From Chloracidobacterium sp. (GTDB lineage: Bacteria; Acidobacteriota; Blastocatellia; Pyrinomonadales; Pyrinomonadaceae), in assembly GCA_016716305.1 (NCBI GenBank), contig JADJWP010000002.1:1-64000 (forward strand): a stretch of 64,000 nt of DNA, in the 5' to 3' direction. Positions 21,417 through 29,544 of the stretch are shown in pieces; position 1 is the stretch's first letter, and every line of letters begins with the position of its first letter. A program made the translations under genes and the position numbers. Below the pieces are notes generated by a model, which ran no database searches, was not told the DNA's origin, and saw only the letters and a list, made by a program, of their open reading frames with translations.

Positions 21417-22071
21417 GAATATCAAAGTTGTCATCGCGGACGATCATCCGATCTTTCGGAGCGGCCTGGTATCTGTTTTCAGCCAGCAGTCCGACATCGA
21501 GATAGTTGGTGCGGCGGCGAATGGCCATGAGGCTCTCAGCCTGATCAAATCATCTGAAGCGGACGTTGCGATCCTCGACGTCGATATGCCCGAGCTCGAT
21601 GGAATTGAGACCGCCCGGCAATTAAAGGAAGCGTTTCCGAGCGTCGCGGTGGTTTTTCTCACGATGCATCGGGATACGACGATCCTCCGTTCAATGAAGA
21701 CTCTCAATGCCAAGGGTTATGTCCTCAAGGATTCCGCCCTTAATGACATCGTAGACTGCGTCAGACGGGTCTCAAAGGGCAAAACATTTATTGGAACAGG
21801 TTTGGATGAACTGGTCTTGGAAGCGGTGGATTCGCTCTCACTGCGGAGTGTTCCACAACTCGCGAGGCTTACCCAAACGGAATTGCAAATAATGCGTCTC
21901 GTCGGGGAATACAAGACAAGCAAAGAGATCGCACAAGAATTATTTGTAAGTATCAAAACGATCGAGACCCACCGCTACAACATTTGTCTGAAACTCGGAA
22001 TTTCGGGTCCGCACGCCTTGCTCGCGTTCGCGGTCGAACACCAAAGGCACCTCGAAAACCTCGCCGGATAA
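21406..22071 (+). CDS. NarL/FixJ-type response regulator
   Basis: 221 residues. The receiver domain has the acidic pair at 12-13, phospho-acceptor Asp58 (AILDVDMPELDG), Thr near FLTMHRD and Lys in GYVLKDS. The C-terminal LuxR-type helix-turn-helix contains LTQTELQIMRLVGEYKTSKEIAQEL and VSIKTIETHRYNI. The start overlaps the kinase stop by 11 bp, so the two form a cognate pair with coupled translation. Its targets are unknown; the cassette immediately downstream is the obvious candidate. Confidence 0.95.
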   Translation: MGRKNIKVVIADDHPIFRSGLVSVFSQQSDIEIVGAAANGHEALSLIKSSEADVAILDVDMPELDGIETARQLKEAFPSVAVVFLTMHRDTTILRSMKTLNAKGYVLKDSALNDIVDCVRRVSKGKTFIGTGLDELVLEAVDSLSLRSVPQLARLTQTELQIMRLVGEYKTSKEIAQELFVSIKTIETHRYNICLKLGISGPHALLAFAVEHQRHLENLAG

Positions 22072-22197
22072 GTACTTCTACCTAGAATATTCGGGGACTA
22101 TCCGTATTCAATACAGGGCAGGAATCTCCTAAACTTCTATTTCACTCAATGACACGAGGTCCGCTTATTGCGGTGCATCTGCCGAATTTGGAGGAAT

Positions 22198-24096
22198 ATG
22201 AAGTTTCGCGTTCTCGCTCTGGCAACCCTGTTTGTCTGCCTCTGTACTGCAGACCATTTCGCGCAGGATCTCTACAAACCTCGGAACGTGAAAGCGGCCT
22301 ATGCAGCTGGCCTACGGTCTAAGGACGGAAAGCCGACCGCTAAGTATTTTCAGAATAGTTCGGCCCACAACATCAAGATCTCGGTGAATCCGCCGAGCAG
22401 GTACGTCTCTGGCTCCCAAGAAATTGTTTACAAGAACAATAGTCCGTTGACGCTTGACCGGCTCATAGTTCGTCTTGAAATGAATGCACACGCGCCGGAA
22501 TCTGCTCGTGAGAGGAACGTTGATACGAAACAACTCACTTCGGATGTGGTGATCACCGAATTCGCCGAGAACGGGGTGGTTCGACCATGGAAACCGCTTC
22601 TCGATATCAAAGGAATGTCGCTGAACGCCATTGGCCTCGAGAAGCCGATACCACCGGGCGGAGCGACGACGCTTTCCTTCAAGTGGGTCTACGAACTCGC
22701 TGAAAAACCCGATCGTGATGGGGCGATCGATCCGACGACCTTCTATATTGCCTATTTCTATCCGCGGGTGGCAGTTCTAAGTAATGTTGACCGTTGGGAC
22801 ACCGATCAGCATTTGCTGGGCGGACACGAGTTTTTTGGCGATTTCAACGACTACAACGTAGAGGTGAACGTACCGAAGAATTTCATAGTTTGGGGGACTG
22901 GAACCCTCATCAATATCGATGAGGTCCTTCAGCCAAAACATGCCGAACGCCTAAAGCGGTCGTTCACAAGTGACGCGGTGATCAATGTCGCATCGCTCGC
23001 CGAGGTCAGGGCAGGAACGGTTACTGCTCAAACACCCACCGTCACGTGGAAATGGCGATCCGAGAATGTCCCGGACGTGGTTTACGGACTCAGCGATCAC
23101 TACATCTGGGATGCAAGCAGTATCGTGGTCGATAAGAAGTCCGGCCGTCGAGCCAGCACTCAGGCTGCCTATGACGAGACATCGAAGAACTTCACCGAAA
23201 TGGTGACATACATCAAATCGGCTCTCGACTTTGCGTCGAACGACTGGCCAGGAATTCCTTATCCGTACCCAAAGATGACCATCTTCCGCGGCACAGCCGA
23301 CATGGAAGCCCCGATGATGGCCAATGACAGTTCCCAAGAGGACCCTAAGTTTCAGCATTTTATCGCCGCACACGAGATCCTGCATACCTACTTTCCGTTC
23401 TTTATGGGCATCAACGAACGCCGCTATTCCTTTATGGAAGAAGGATGGACGACCGCCTTCGAGTACGGTTTTAATCAAAAGCGCTTCGGTCAGCCTTTTA
23501 CGGACGATCTATTCAAAAAGATCCGCGTTGCCAACTGGGTAAATAACGCCGACCCTTCTGCCGATCTTCCAATAATGACGCCCGAGCATGCAGTCTCCGG
23601 ATTGGTCCAAACCTATGGAGATAACAAATACGGTAAGGCGGCCCTTGGTTATCTTGCCCTCAAGGAACTGCTCGGGGATACCGACTTTCGGAAAGGCCTG
23701 CACGGATTCATGAATGACTGGAACGGTAAGCATCCGATGCCGTGGGATATGTTCTACAGCTTCAACACACACACTGAGAAGGATCTGAATTGGTTCTGGA
23801 ACGCCTGGTTCTTCTCGCACGGGTATATCGACCATGCGATCGTCGATGTCAGGGCAGAGCAAGGCGGCACAATAGTGATGCTGAAGAATATTGGCGGCTA
23901 CCCTGCACCAGCGAATATGGTCGTGACGTTTACAGATGGATCATCAGAAACGATCCGCCAAGGTCCGGATATTTGGAGGAAAAACACTAAGGAAGTCGAA
24001 ACTAGGATAAACGTGCCGAAGTCGGTACGCTCGATCGTTCTCGACGGCGGAATATTCATGGACGCGAACGCGGCCGATAACAAGTGGCCAAGGTGA
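22198..24096 (+). CDS. Secreted M1-family metallopeptidase
   Basis: 632 residues from ATG 22198, chosen over the in-frame start 30 bp upstream because GGAGG precedes it and a clean signal peptide follows (MKFRVLALATLFVCLC). The zinc motif HEILH is at 392-396 and the third ligand lies in YSFMEEGWTTAFEY about 20 residues later, so it is a gluzincin of the M1 aminopeptidase type. The exopeptidase G-x-M-E-N motif is replaced by ADMEAPMMAND, so strict aminopeptidase activity is doubtful. It is probably periplasmic or exported. It sits 36 bp before the first Trp/Cys-module protein and may be in the same transcript. Confidence 0.88.
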   Translation: MKFRVLALATLFVCLCTADHFAQDLYKPRNVKAAYAAGLRSKDGKPTAKYFQNSSAHNIKISVNPPSRYVSGSQEIVYKNNSPLTLDRLIVRLEMNAHAPESARERNVDTKQLTSDVVITEFAENGVVRPWKPLLDIKGMSLNAIGLEKPIPPGGATTLSFKWVYELAEKPDRDGAIDPTTFYIAYFYPRVAVLSNVDRWDTDQHLLGGHEFFGDFNDYNVEVNVPKNFIVWGTGTLINIDEVLQPKHAERLKRSFTSDAVINVASLAEVRAGTVTAQTPTVTWKWRSENVPDVVYGLSDHYIWDASSIVVDKKSGRRASTQAAYDETSKNFTEMVTYIKSALDFASNDWPGIPYPYPKMTIFRGTADMEAPMMANDSSQEDPKFQHFIAAHEILHTYFPFFMGINERRYSFMEEGWTTAFEYGFNQKRFGQPFTDDLFKKIRVANWVNNADPSADLPIMTPEHAVSGLVQTYGDNKYGKAALGYLALKELLGDTDFRKGLHGFMNDWNGKHPMPWDMFYSFNTHTEKDLNWFWNAWFFSHGYIDHAIVDVRAEQGGTIVMLKNIGGYPAPANMVVTFTDGSSETIRQGPDIWRKNTKEVETRINVPKSVRSIVLDGGIFMDANAADNKWPR

Positions 24097-24132
24097 TCGG
24101 CAACGGCCATGGGCAATGAATTTGGAGGAAAA

Positions 24133-24924
24133 ATGATGGCAATTAATGGAAAGGCTTTGGGGATCTTCGCACTTACCGCGATATTTGCGGTTTCGGGATT
24201 TGCGCAGGCTGACGCTCTCAAGGATCTTGTGGACACACGGGCCGCAGCGGGCGAGACGGAACTCGAGAATCGCGGGTATGAACATCACCATACTGCAAAG
24301 ACCGATGCGGGGAGCTGGAGTTATTGGTGGAACTCAAGCAAGAAGAAGTGCGTGATGGTTCTAACCGCCGATGGTCGTTACTCCAAGATCAAGGACGCCG
24401 AAAATGAAGACTGCGGAAAGAAATCCGGGATGAGCACAGGGACTAAGATCGCCATTGCTCTCGCGGCGGCGGCGGCGGTCGGTGGTACGGCCGCAATCAT
24501 TCACAAGGCCCATGATCACGACGACGAGAAGCATTGGGACGATAACAATCACGAGGCAGAATACGAGCGCGGCTACCGTGACGGCCTGTACAGCACCACA
24601 TATCACAACTGGAACAGCACAAAAGAATATTCTTCGGGCTATTCAGCCGGGGCCAGACAGCGAAACAACAATACTAACTATCGCTCCGGGTGGGGCGGTT
24701 ATCATCCGCACGTGTACGTTAACGACCTTCAAGGTGATCGAGCCTCAGGAGCGGAGAACGCAATGCGAACTCGTGGTTTTCAGAATCGCAACACTTACAA
24801 GGTCGGAGACGCCAGCTACCAGGTTTGGTGGAATGGCAACACCCGCCAGTGTGTACAGGTTATCGTCTCTGACGGGCGTTATGAGAATGTCAGAGACATC
24901 GGATCTTCGCCATATTGTCGATAG
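24133..24924 (+). CDS. Secreted Trp/Cys-module protein 1 (A-B type)
   Basis: 263 residues from ATG 24133 after GGAGGA. A signal peptide ends near FAQA. Module A (31-94) and module B (198-262) share the pattern D-L-x4-R-A-x2-G/A-E-x2-(L/M)-x2-R-G-(Y/F), then S-x2-x-W-W, C-V-x-V, D-G-R-Y and a final C. The two Cys are 21-22 residues apart (73/94, 240/262). Between them lie an Ala-rich hydrophobic stretch (TKIAIALAAAAAVGGTAAII), a His/Asp-rich linker (HKAHDHDDEKHWDDNNH) and a Gly/Tyr repeat (YERGYRDGLY, YSSGYSAGAR). Function unknown. The related proteins at 25809 and 28271 share the modules. Followed 69 bp later by a CPBP protease. Confidence 0.85.
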   Translation: MMAINGKALGIFALTAIFAVSGFAQADALKDLVDTRAAAGETELENRGYEHHHTAKTDAGSWSYWWNSSKKKCVMVLTADGRYSKIKDAENEDCGKKSGMSTGTKIAIALAAAAAVGGTAAIIHKAHDHDDEKHWDDNNHEAEYERGYRDGLYSTTYHNWNSTKEYSSGYSAGARQRNNNTNYRSGWGGYHPHVYVNDLQGDRASGAENAMRTRGFQNRNTYKVGDASYQVWWNGNTRQCVQVIVSDGRYENVRDIGSSPYCR

Positions 24925-24993
24925 ATCCTTGGACGGCTATCGCCGATCAGCGGGGTGCGATAGCTGTCATTTTACCCAATTGGTGGGTCACAG

Positions 24994-25764
24994 ATGAACA
25001 ACAAGTTCGTAGCGTCGATCGTCGTATGCACGATCTATTTACTACTGATAATCGTTGGTCAAAAGCTACAGGTCGGCGCGGGCAATATCAGCCTGAACGA
25101 CCTTGCCAGTAAGCAGATACTAATCGCTCCGGTTGTTGGACTGATCTTTCTCACAGTTGTCACCCTGGTCTCCGGATGGAGCCGAGAGATCGGGATCGTG
25201 CCGCCGCGAACCTTAAAGAGTGTGTCTCTTGCCTGGCTTCCGGCCCTTTTTATAGTTTGCTTCTTCCTTTTGGGAGCGGTGATCGGGTTTCCACCGGAGC
25301 AAACACTGCTGTTCATCGGGGTCAACACTCTTCTTGTCGGAATAACTGAAGAGATGGGATTCCGGGGGATCTTATTGAACGGGGCCGCATCAAGATTCCG
25401 GTTGCCTGCAGCAATTGCATTCGCTTCGGTCGCATTCGGTGCTGTTCACGCTCTGAACGGGTTTATCACGGAGGAGTTTCTTTTTTCAGCGGCACAGGCG
25501 GTTTCGGCTGCAATGGGAGCTGTGTTATTTACCGCACTATTGCTTCGTTCCGGCTCGATCATTCCGGGGATGATCGTCCATTGGTTATGGGATTTTGGCA
25601 TCTTTGTTTTCACTGCGGGCCGGCCCGAGGACGCGAATGTAACTCCGGCATCAAGTGCTTTGCTTCTAATGGGCCCGCTTTTGTTCGATCTTCCGGGATT
25701 CCTTTATGGACTCTGGCTGCTGCGAGGGATCGGTAAAAGAACCAAGGAAGAAATGGTCGGGTGA
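24994..25764 (+). CDS. CPBP family intramembrane metalloprotease 1
   Basis: 256 residues with about seven hydrophobic segments. All CPBP (CAAX-protease / bacteriocin-processing, Abi) motifs are present: E119-E120-x3-R124 (TEEMGFRG), F-x3-H152 (FGAVHAL) and H196-x3-D200 (HWLWDFG). Bacterial members are implicated in peptide-bacteriocin immunity and membrane-protein cleavage; no role is known for this one. It lies between secreted Trp/Cys-module proteins 1 and 2. It is collinear and gap-free for at least 200 residues with the CPBP protein at 26647, so the two arose by duplication. Confidence 0.92.
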   Translation: MNNKFVASIVVCTIYLLLIIVGQKLQVGAGNISLNDLASKQILIAPVVGLIFLTVVTLVSGWSREIGIVPPRTLKSVSLAWLPALFIVCFFLLGAVIGFPPEQTLLFIGVNTLLVGITEEMGFRGILLNGAASRFRLPAAIAFASVAFGAVHALNGFITEEFLFSAAQAVSAAMGAVLFTALLLRSGSIIPGMIVHWLWDFGIFVFTAGRPEDANVTPASSALLLMGPLLFDLPGFLYGLWLLRGIGKRTKEEMVG

Positions 25765-25808
25765 TGGCAACATTTCTCGGAGAATTTTAGAACTTTCAAG
25801 AGGATACT

Positions 25809-26582
25809 ATGAAATTACGATTATTACTTTTGCTTTCCATCCTTGTTATCGGGATCGGCGAAGTTAAGGCCCAGGACACTCCGTCAGAACTGCGAACTCT
25901 AGTTGGGGCTCGGGCATCGAGCGGGGAAGCCACGCTTCAACGCTTGGGCTACAAGTTCGTTAAGACGACCGAGGGTGACGACCGGAAATGGTCAAACTGG
26001 TGGAAGTCTTCTTCGCGTACCTGCGTAACGGTAGCGACGGTCGAGGGGCGTTACGATTCGATCGTCACTGCTCCTGCCGCTGACTGCGAAAAGGGCGAAG
26101 ATCCAGGTTCGGCCTCTGGAGGCGGCTCCGACGAGTTCGAGGACCTGGTCGGCGCACGTGCGTCGAGCGGCGAATCCGAACTCAAAAGTCGCGGTTTCAA
26201 GTTTGTCAAAGCCGTAAAGCAGGACGACCGATCATATTCGAATTGGTGGAAAGCATCCAGCAAGATCTGCTTGACGGTTGCTACGGTTGACGGCCGTTAC
26301 GATTCGATCGTGAAGGGGCCTGAGGCTGATTGCAGAGCGGGCGGAGGGGCTTCGGCCGGCGGTTCCGAGCAGGTTGACCTTCGTGATCTGGTCGGTTCGA
26401 GGGCTGCCGGGGCGGAGACCGAAATGCAGTCCCGGGGATTCCGCAACGTGAAGGGCAGAAAGGCCGGTTCGACGAGCTATACATACTGGAAGAACGACGA
26501 CACGGGCCAGTGTGTTCAGGTTGCGGTTCGAAATGGCCGCGTCAGTTCCATTCTTCGCAACAACGCGAATAACTGTAAATGA
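25809..26582 (+). CDS. Secreted Trp/Cys-module protein 2 (A-A-B type)
   Basis: 257 residues, almost entirely modules: signal peptide (MKLRLLLLLSILVIGIGEVKA), A1 30-93, A2 112-175 and B 193-256. Cys pairs are 72/93, 154/175 and 235/256, always 21 apart. Gly/Ser linkers separate the modules (SASGGGS, AGGGASAGGS). The last module has Y-W-K in place of W-W and an N-G-R-V turn. Fixed Cys spacing in an exported protein suggests one disulfide per module. An AGAGG motif precedes the start. It lies 44 bp after CPBP 1 and 64 bp before CPBP 2. A hairpin (TGCGGGC 26589-26595 with GCCCGCA 26613-26619) without a U tract sits in the latter gap. Function unknown. Confidence 0.85.
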   Translation: MKLRLLLLLSILVIGIGEVKAQDTPSELRTLVGARASSGEATLQRLGYKFVKTTEGDDRKWSNWWKSSSRTCVTVATVEGRYDSIVTAPAADCEKGEDPGSASGGGSDEFEDLVGARASSGESELKSRGFKFVKAVKQDDRSYSNWWKASSKICLTVATVDGRYDSIVKGPEADCRAGGGASAGGSEQVDLRDLVGSRAAGAETEMQSRGFRNVKGRKAGSTSYTYWKNDDTGQCVQVAVRNGRVSSILRNNANNCK

Positions 26583-26646
26583 CCTGATTGCGGGCTCGTG
26601 CTATATGTCCGGGCCCGCATACGAAGTCCCATGAATAGAGGCCTAT

Positions 26647-27423
26647 ATGTATAAACGGTTTGTCATATCTTTCATCGTTCTGGTCGTTTACCTCGCGATC
26701 ATTATGGGCGGCGCAAAATTAGAAGTTGGCGACGGCACCATGGGGCAGGGGGAGATGATCAGCCGACATATCTCGACCAGCTTGGTTGTCGGACTTGTTT
26801 TCTTGCTTGCGGTAGTTGGCGTCTTTGGTTGGGCCCGTGATTCAGGGCTGAAGCCTGTTCGAAGCACGAAAAGCCTCGTGGTCCTATGGCTTCCCGCACT
26901 TTTGATTCTTGGCTTCTTTTCTGTTGGCTTGTTCCTCGGCTATCCGCCGCTCAAGGTGTTGATCTTCGTTGGGATAAACACGCTGATGGTCGGAATCTCG
27001 GAAGAGCTCGCGTTCCGAGGCATCTTCTTTAGCGGAGCCAGATCAGCGATGCGGCCTTGGCCCGCGATCGCTATTACTTCGGCGATTTTTGGCGCGGTGC
27101 ATGTGCTGAATGGGATCACTACCGGCGACTGGGGAGCGGCCACTACGCAAGCTGTCGCGGCCGCGATGTCAGGAGTTTTGTTCATCGCCATTCTGATCAG
27201 AACAGGCTCGATCATTCCGGCAATGATCGTTCACTGGCTGTGGGATTTTGGCGTCTTTACGATCAGCACCCGGCATGGACATCCTGCCGCTCCGGTGGAG
27301 CCGACAGAACCTGGTCTTTTTCTTCTTTTTGCGCCAGTGCTGTTCGTTTTACCGAATTTTCTTGTCGGGCTTTGGTTTCTTCGCGGAGTTGGGGAGAGAT
27401 CCAGCGAGGAATTACTGGACTAA
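26647..27423 (+). CDS. CPBP family intramembrane metalloprotease 2
   Basis: 258 residues, the paralogue of the gene at 24994. The motifs fall at identical positions: E119-E120-x3-R124 (SEELAFRG), H152 (FGAVHVL) and H196-x3-D200 (HWLWDFG). Multiple hydrophobic helices place it in the inner membrane. AGAGG lies upstream of the ATG. Sharing a secreted-module neighbour on the 5' side with its paralogue suggests that a two-gene unit was duplicated. Whether it cleaves the module proteins, protects the membrane or does something unrelated cannot be read from sequence. Confidence 0.92.
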   Translation: MYKRFVISFIVLVVYLAIIMGGAKLEVGDGTMGQGEMISRHISTSLVVGLVFLLAVVGVFGWARDSGLKPVRSTKSLVVLWLPALLILGFFSVGLFLGYPPLKVLIFVGINTLMVGISEELAFRGIFFSGARSAMRPWPAIAITSAIFGAVHVLNGITTGDWGAATTQAVAAAMSGVLFIAILIRTGSIIPAMIVHWLWDFGVFTISTRHGHPAAPVEPTEPGLFLLFAPVLFVLPNFLVGLWFLRGVGERSSEELLD

Positions 27424-27494
27424 CGGTGAGAGCCCTGTAGTTCGATCTCGGAGAACTCGCCATGCACCGATTTCCGGCACATTTGAACAAGATT

Positions 27495-28169
27495 ATGAAA
27501 CACGATTATACCTTTACCGCGGTGTTGACTCTTGCATTCCTATCAGCTGCATGCGGTTCGCCGGCTACGATTAACAACGGCACGAACTCACCGAAGGCGG
27601 TCTCGGCTAACAGCGGCCGCGTGTCGGAATCCTTGATTACGACAAACTCAAATTCGGTGGCTGCTCAAAAGCCGTTTACCAAGACGTTTGAGCTCCACGG
27701 GATCAAGTTTGTCGTCGAGAGTCCCAATACGACGTCCGGAAATACCGTAAAGGTAACGCCCGCCGGCCTTGAAATATCGAATGATGTCCAGATGAAGGCT
27801 GTAAGCGGAGAGGTTTACGGTGCTGAGGTTGGCGACCTGAATGTCGATCAATCGCCCGAGATTTACATCTACGTACGCGACTTAGACGGAAAGAAAAAGA
27901 CAAGCTTGATCGCATACTCAGCGAACAAGAAAAAATCGCTTAGCGAGATCAACCTACCGGCTGACGACCCGAACTCAAAAGAGCTAGTTGGGTTCAATGG
28001 CGGTGATGAATTTGCCGTCGTTGAGAGCTCGCTCGTGCGGAGGTTCTCGGTCTATGACGGTGCCACTAGCGAGGCTAATAAGACCGGGAAGACCCGTCAG
28101 ATCCAGTATAAGTTGCGGGCTGGCGAAGCTTCCTGGCAGCTTGTTGTCGATAAGGTGACCGAGTTCTAG
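27495..28169 (+). CDS. Lipoprotein, possibly PliI-type lysozyme inhibitor-like
   Basis: 224 residues from ATG 27495, chosen over an upstream in-frame start because the lipoprotein signal begins there: a hydrophobic segment then a lipobox LSAAC. A low-complexity Asn/Ser/Thr linker follows, then a domain with VYGAEVGDLNVDQSPEIYIY, an EF-like D-x-N-x-D turn and strand. This recalls the D-L-D-x-D-G-x-P-E segment of PliI-type (I-type lysozyme inhibitor) and similar beta-sandwich domains, but the match is from memory and partial. It lies between CPBP 2 and module protein 3. Confidence 0.7.
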   Translation: MKHDYTFTAVLTLAFLSAACGSPATINNGTNSPKAVSANSGRVSESLITTNSNSVAAQKPFTKTFELHGIKFVVESPNTTSGNTVKVTPAGLEISNDVQMKAVSGEVYGAEVGDLNVDQSPEIYIYVRDLDGKKKTSLIAYSANKKKSLSEINLPADDPNSKELVGFNGGDEFAVVESSLVRRFSVYDGATSEANKTGKTRQIQYKLRAGEASWQLVVDKVTEF

Positions 28170-28270
28170 AGCGTGTTAGGGAGCGGACGCGAAGCAGTTC
28201 GAACTGTTAAGACTTGGAGCCCGGAAGCCGAGAAACGGCTCGATCCGGTGAGATCAATGGAGACGAATTT

Positions 28271-29413
28271 ATGACATTTAGAAACTTATCAGTAGTACTT
28301 TTGGTCAGCACGATGTTGGCTATATCAACCTATGCACAAGACACGCCGTCAGATGTGAGAGATCTGATCGACGCACGAGCCTCGAGTGGCGAGACGCAGC
28401 TTCGCAACCGCGGATACCGAAAAGTGAAAAGCTCAAAGAGCGACGATCGTTCGTATTCGAACTGGTGGCGGTCTTCATCGCGGACCTGCGTCATCGTCTC
28501 GACCTACGACGGACGGTTCGAGTCGATAGGCACTGCACCGGCTGAAGACTGTAATCAGAACTTGCAATCCGGCGGAAACTGGGGTGGCGGAAGCTGGGGT
28601 GGCGGACAGGTAAATCCGCCGTCATGGGCTCGCGGTACGTGGTATGGAAGCGGCCCCGGCGGTGAGCAGATCACGCTGACCATAAGCAACAACGGAAGTG
28701 TGACTGCAAGTATCAATGGCGGTATAAGCAATGGAACGTTTTCCTCTGGAAATCTACTAAACATCGGCGGCGCGACCGCGCGCGTTACCCGACAGGGCAA
28801 CGGCATCCTAACGACCCGAACCGACAACGGTGAACGGATCGCCTATACCAGATCAGGTTGGGGCGGCGACAATGCAGGAAACACCGGCGGTGGACAGATA
28901 AACCCGCCGAGTTGGGCACGCGGGACATTCTTCGGACGCGGCCCTCGGGGCGAAGATATCCGTCTGATCATAAATTCCGGTGGATCGGTTGAGGTCTACA
29001 TCAATGGCCAGGCGTCCAACGGTACCTTTACCCGCGGAAACTACCTGAATCTCAATGGCGCAACCGCAAGCGTCACCCGGCAGGGCAACGGAATCCTTAC
29101 GACCCGGACGGACACCGGCGAACGAATCTCCTATACCCGCGATCAGTGGGGCGGCAACAACAATCAAAGCGGAAACTGGGGCGGAAATAGTGGAAACGGT
29201 GTTGATGTAAGTGACCTTGTCGGCGCACGAGCGTCTTCAGGCCAATCCGAACTTCGCTCCCGCGGATTCCGAAACGTTGACACGTTCAAGACCGGAAACA
29301 CCAGTTACACCATCTGGTGGAGACGCTCAAGCGGCCAGTGTATTCAAGTTGCTACCGCCGATGGACGATTTGATTCCGTGAGCGACATCGGTTCGCATCC
29401 GAAGTGTAATTAA
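28271..29413 (+). CDS. Secreted Trp/Cys-module protein 3 (A-beta-beta-B type)
   Basis: 380 residues from ATG 28271 (GGAGA at proper distance; signal peptide ends at TYAQ). Module A (31-94, Cys 73/94) and module B (315-379, Cys 357/379) flank two copies of a different domain of about 85 residues. Each copy starts NPPSWARGT and ends TRTDxGERI-Y-TR. The copies are joined by Gly/Trp/Asn-rich linkers (GGNWGGGSWGGG). The order matches the other two family members: A types first, B last. Function unknown; a secreted, disulfide-containing binding protein is plausible. Confidence 0.85.
   Translation: MTFRNLSVVLLVSTMLAISTYAQDTPSDVRDLIDARASSGETQLRNRGYRKVKSSKSDDRSYSNWWRSSSRTCVIVSTYDGRFESIGTAPAEDCNQNLQSGGNWGGGSWGGGQVNPPSWARGTWYGSGPGGEQITLTISNNGSVTASINGGISNGTFSSGNLLNIGGATARVTRQGNGILTTRTDNGERIAYTRSGWGGDNAGNTGGGQINPPSWARGTFFGRGPRGEDIRLIINSGGSVEVYINGQASNGTFTRGNYLNLNGATASVTRQGNGILTTRTDTGERISYTRDQWGGNNNQSGNWGGNSGNGVDVSDLVGARASSGQSELRSRGFRNVDTFKTGNTSYTIWWRRSSGQCIQVATADGRFDSVSDIGSHPKCN
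28613..29155 (+). repeat. Tandem duplication of the beta-rich domain in module protein 3
   Basis: Two in-frame copies start at 28613 and 28901, 288 bp (96 codons) apart. Stretches such as the one encoding TRQGNGILTTRTD are conserved, while strand residues have diverged. This indicates an internal duplication of one domain plus its linker. Confidence 0.85.
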
Positions 29414-29544
29414 CAATTATGGGGCTTCTTCGAAGCATCGAAGCGGCCCCGATTTACGCGCAAAGAGTGGACGCTGCCCAGGCACGCTGTCTTCCGATCT
29501 GTTATCACGCAGAGTGGCCGATCAAACATAAACGAGGGATCGCT

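Noticed and set aside
24400..24997. Plus-strand frame overlapping module protein 1 in another phase
   Set aside because: Arg/Thr-rich shadow of the real gene, which has the signal peptide and GGAGGA site.
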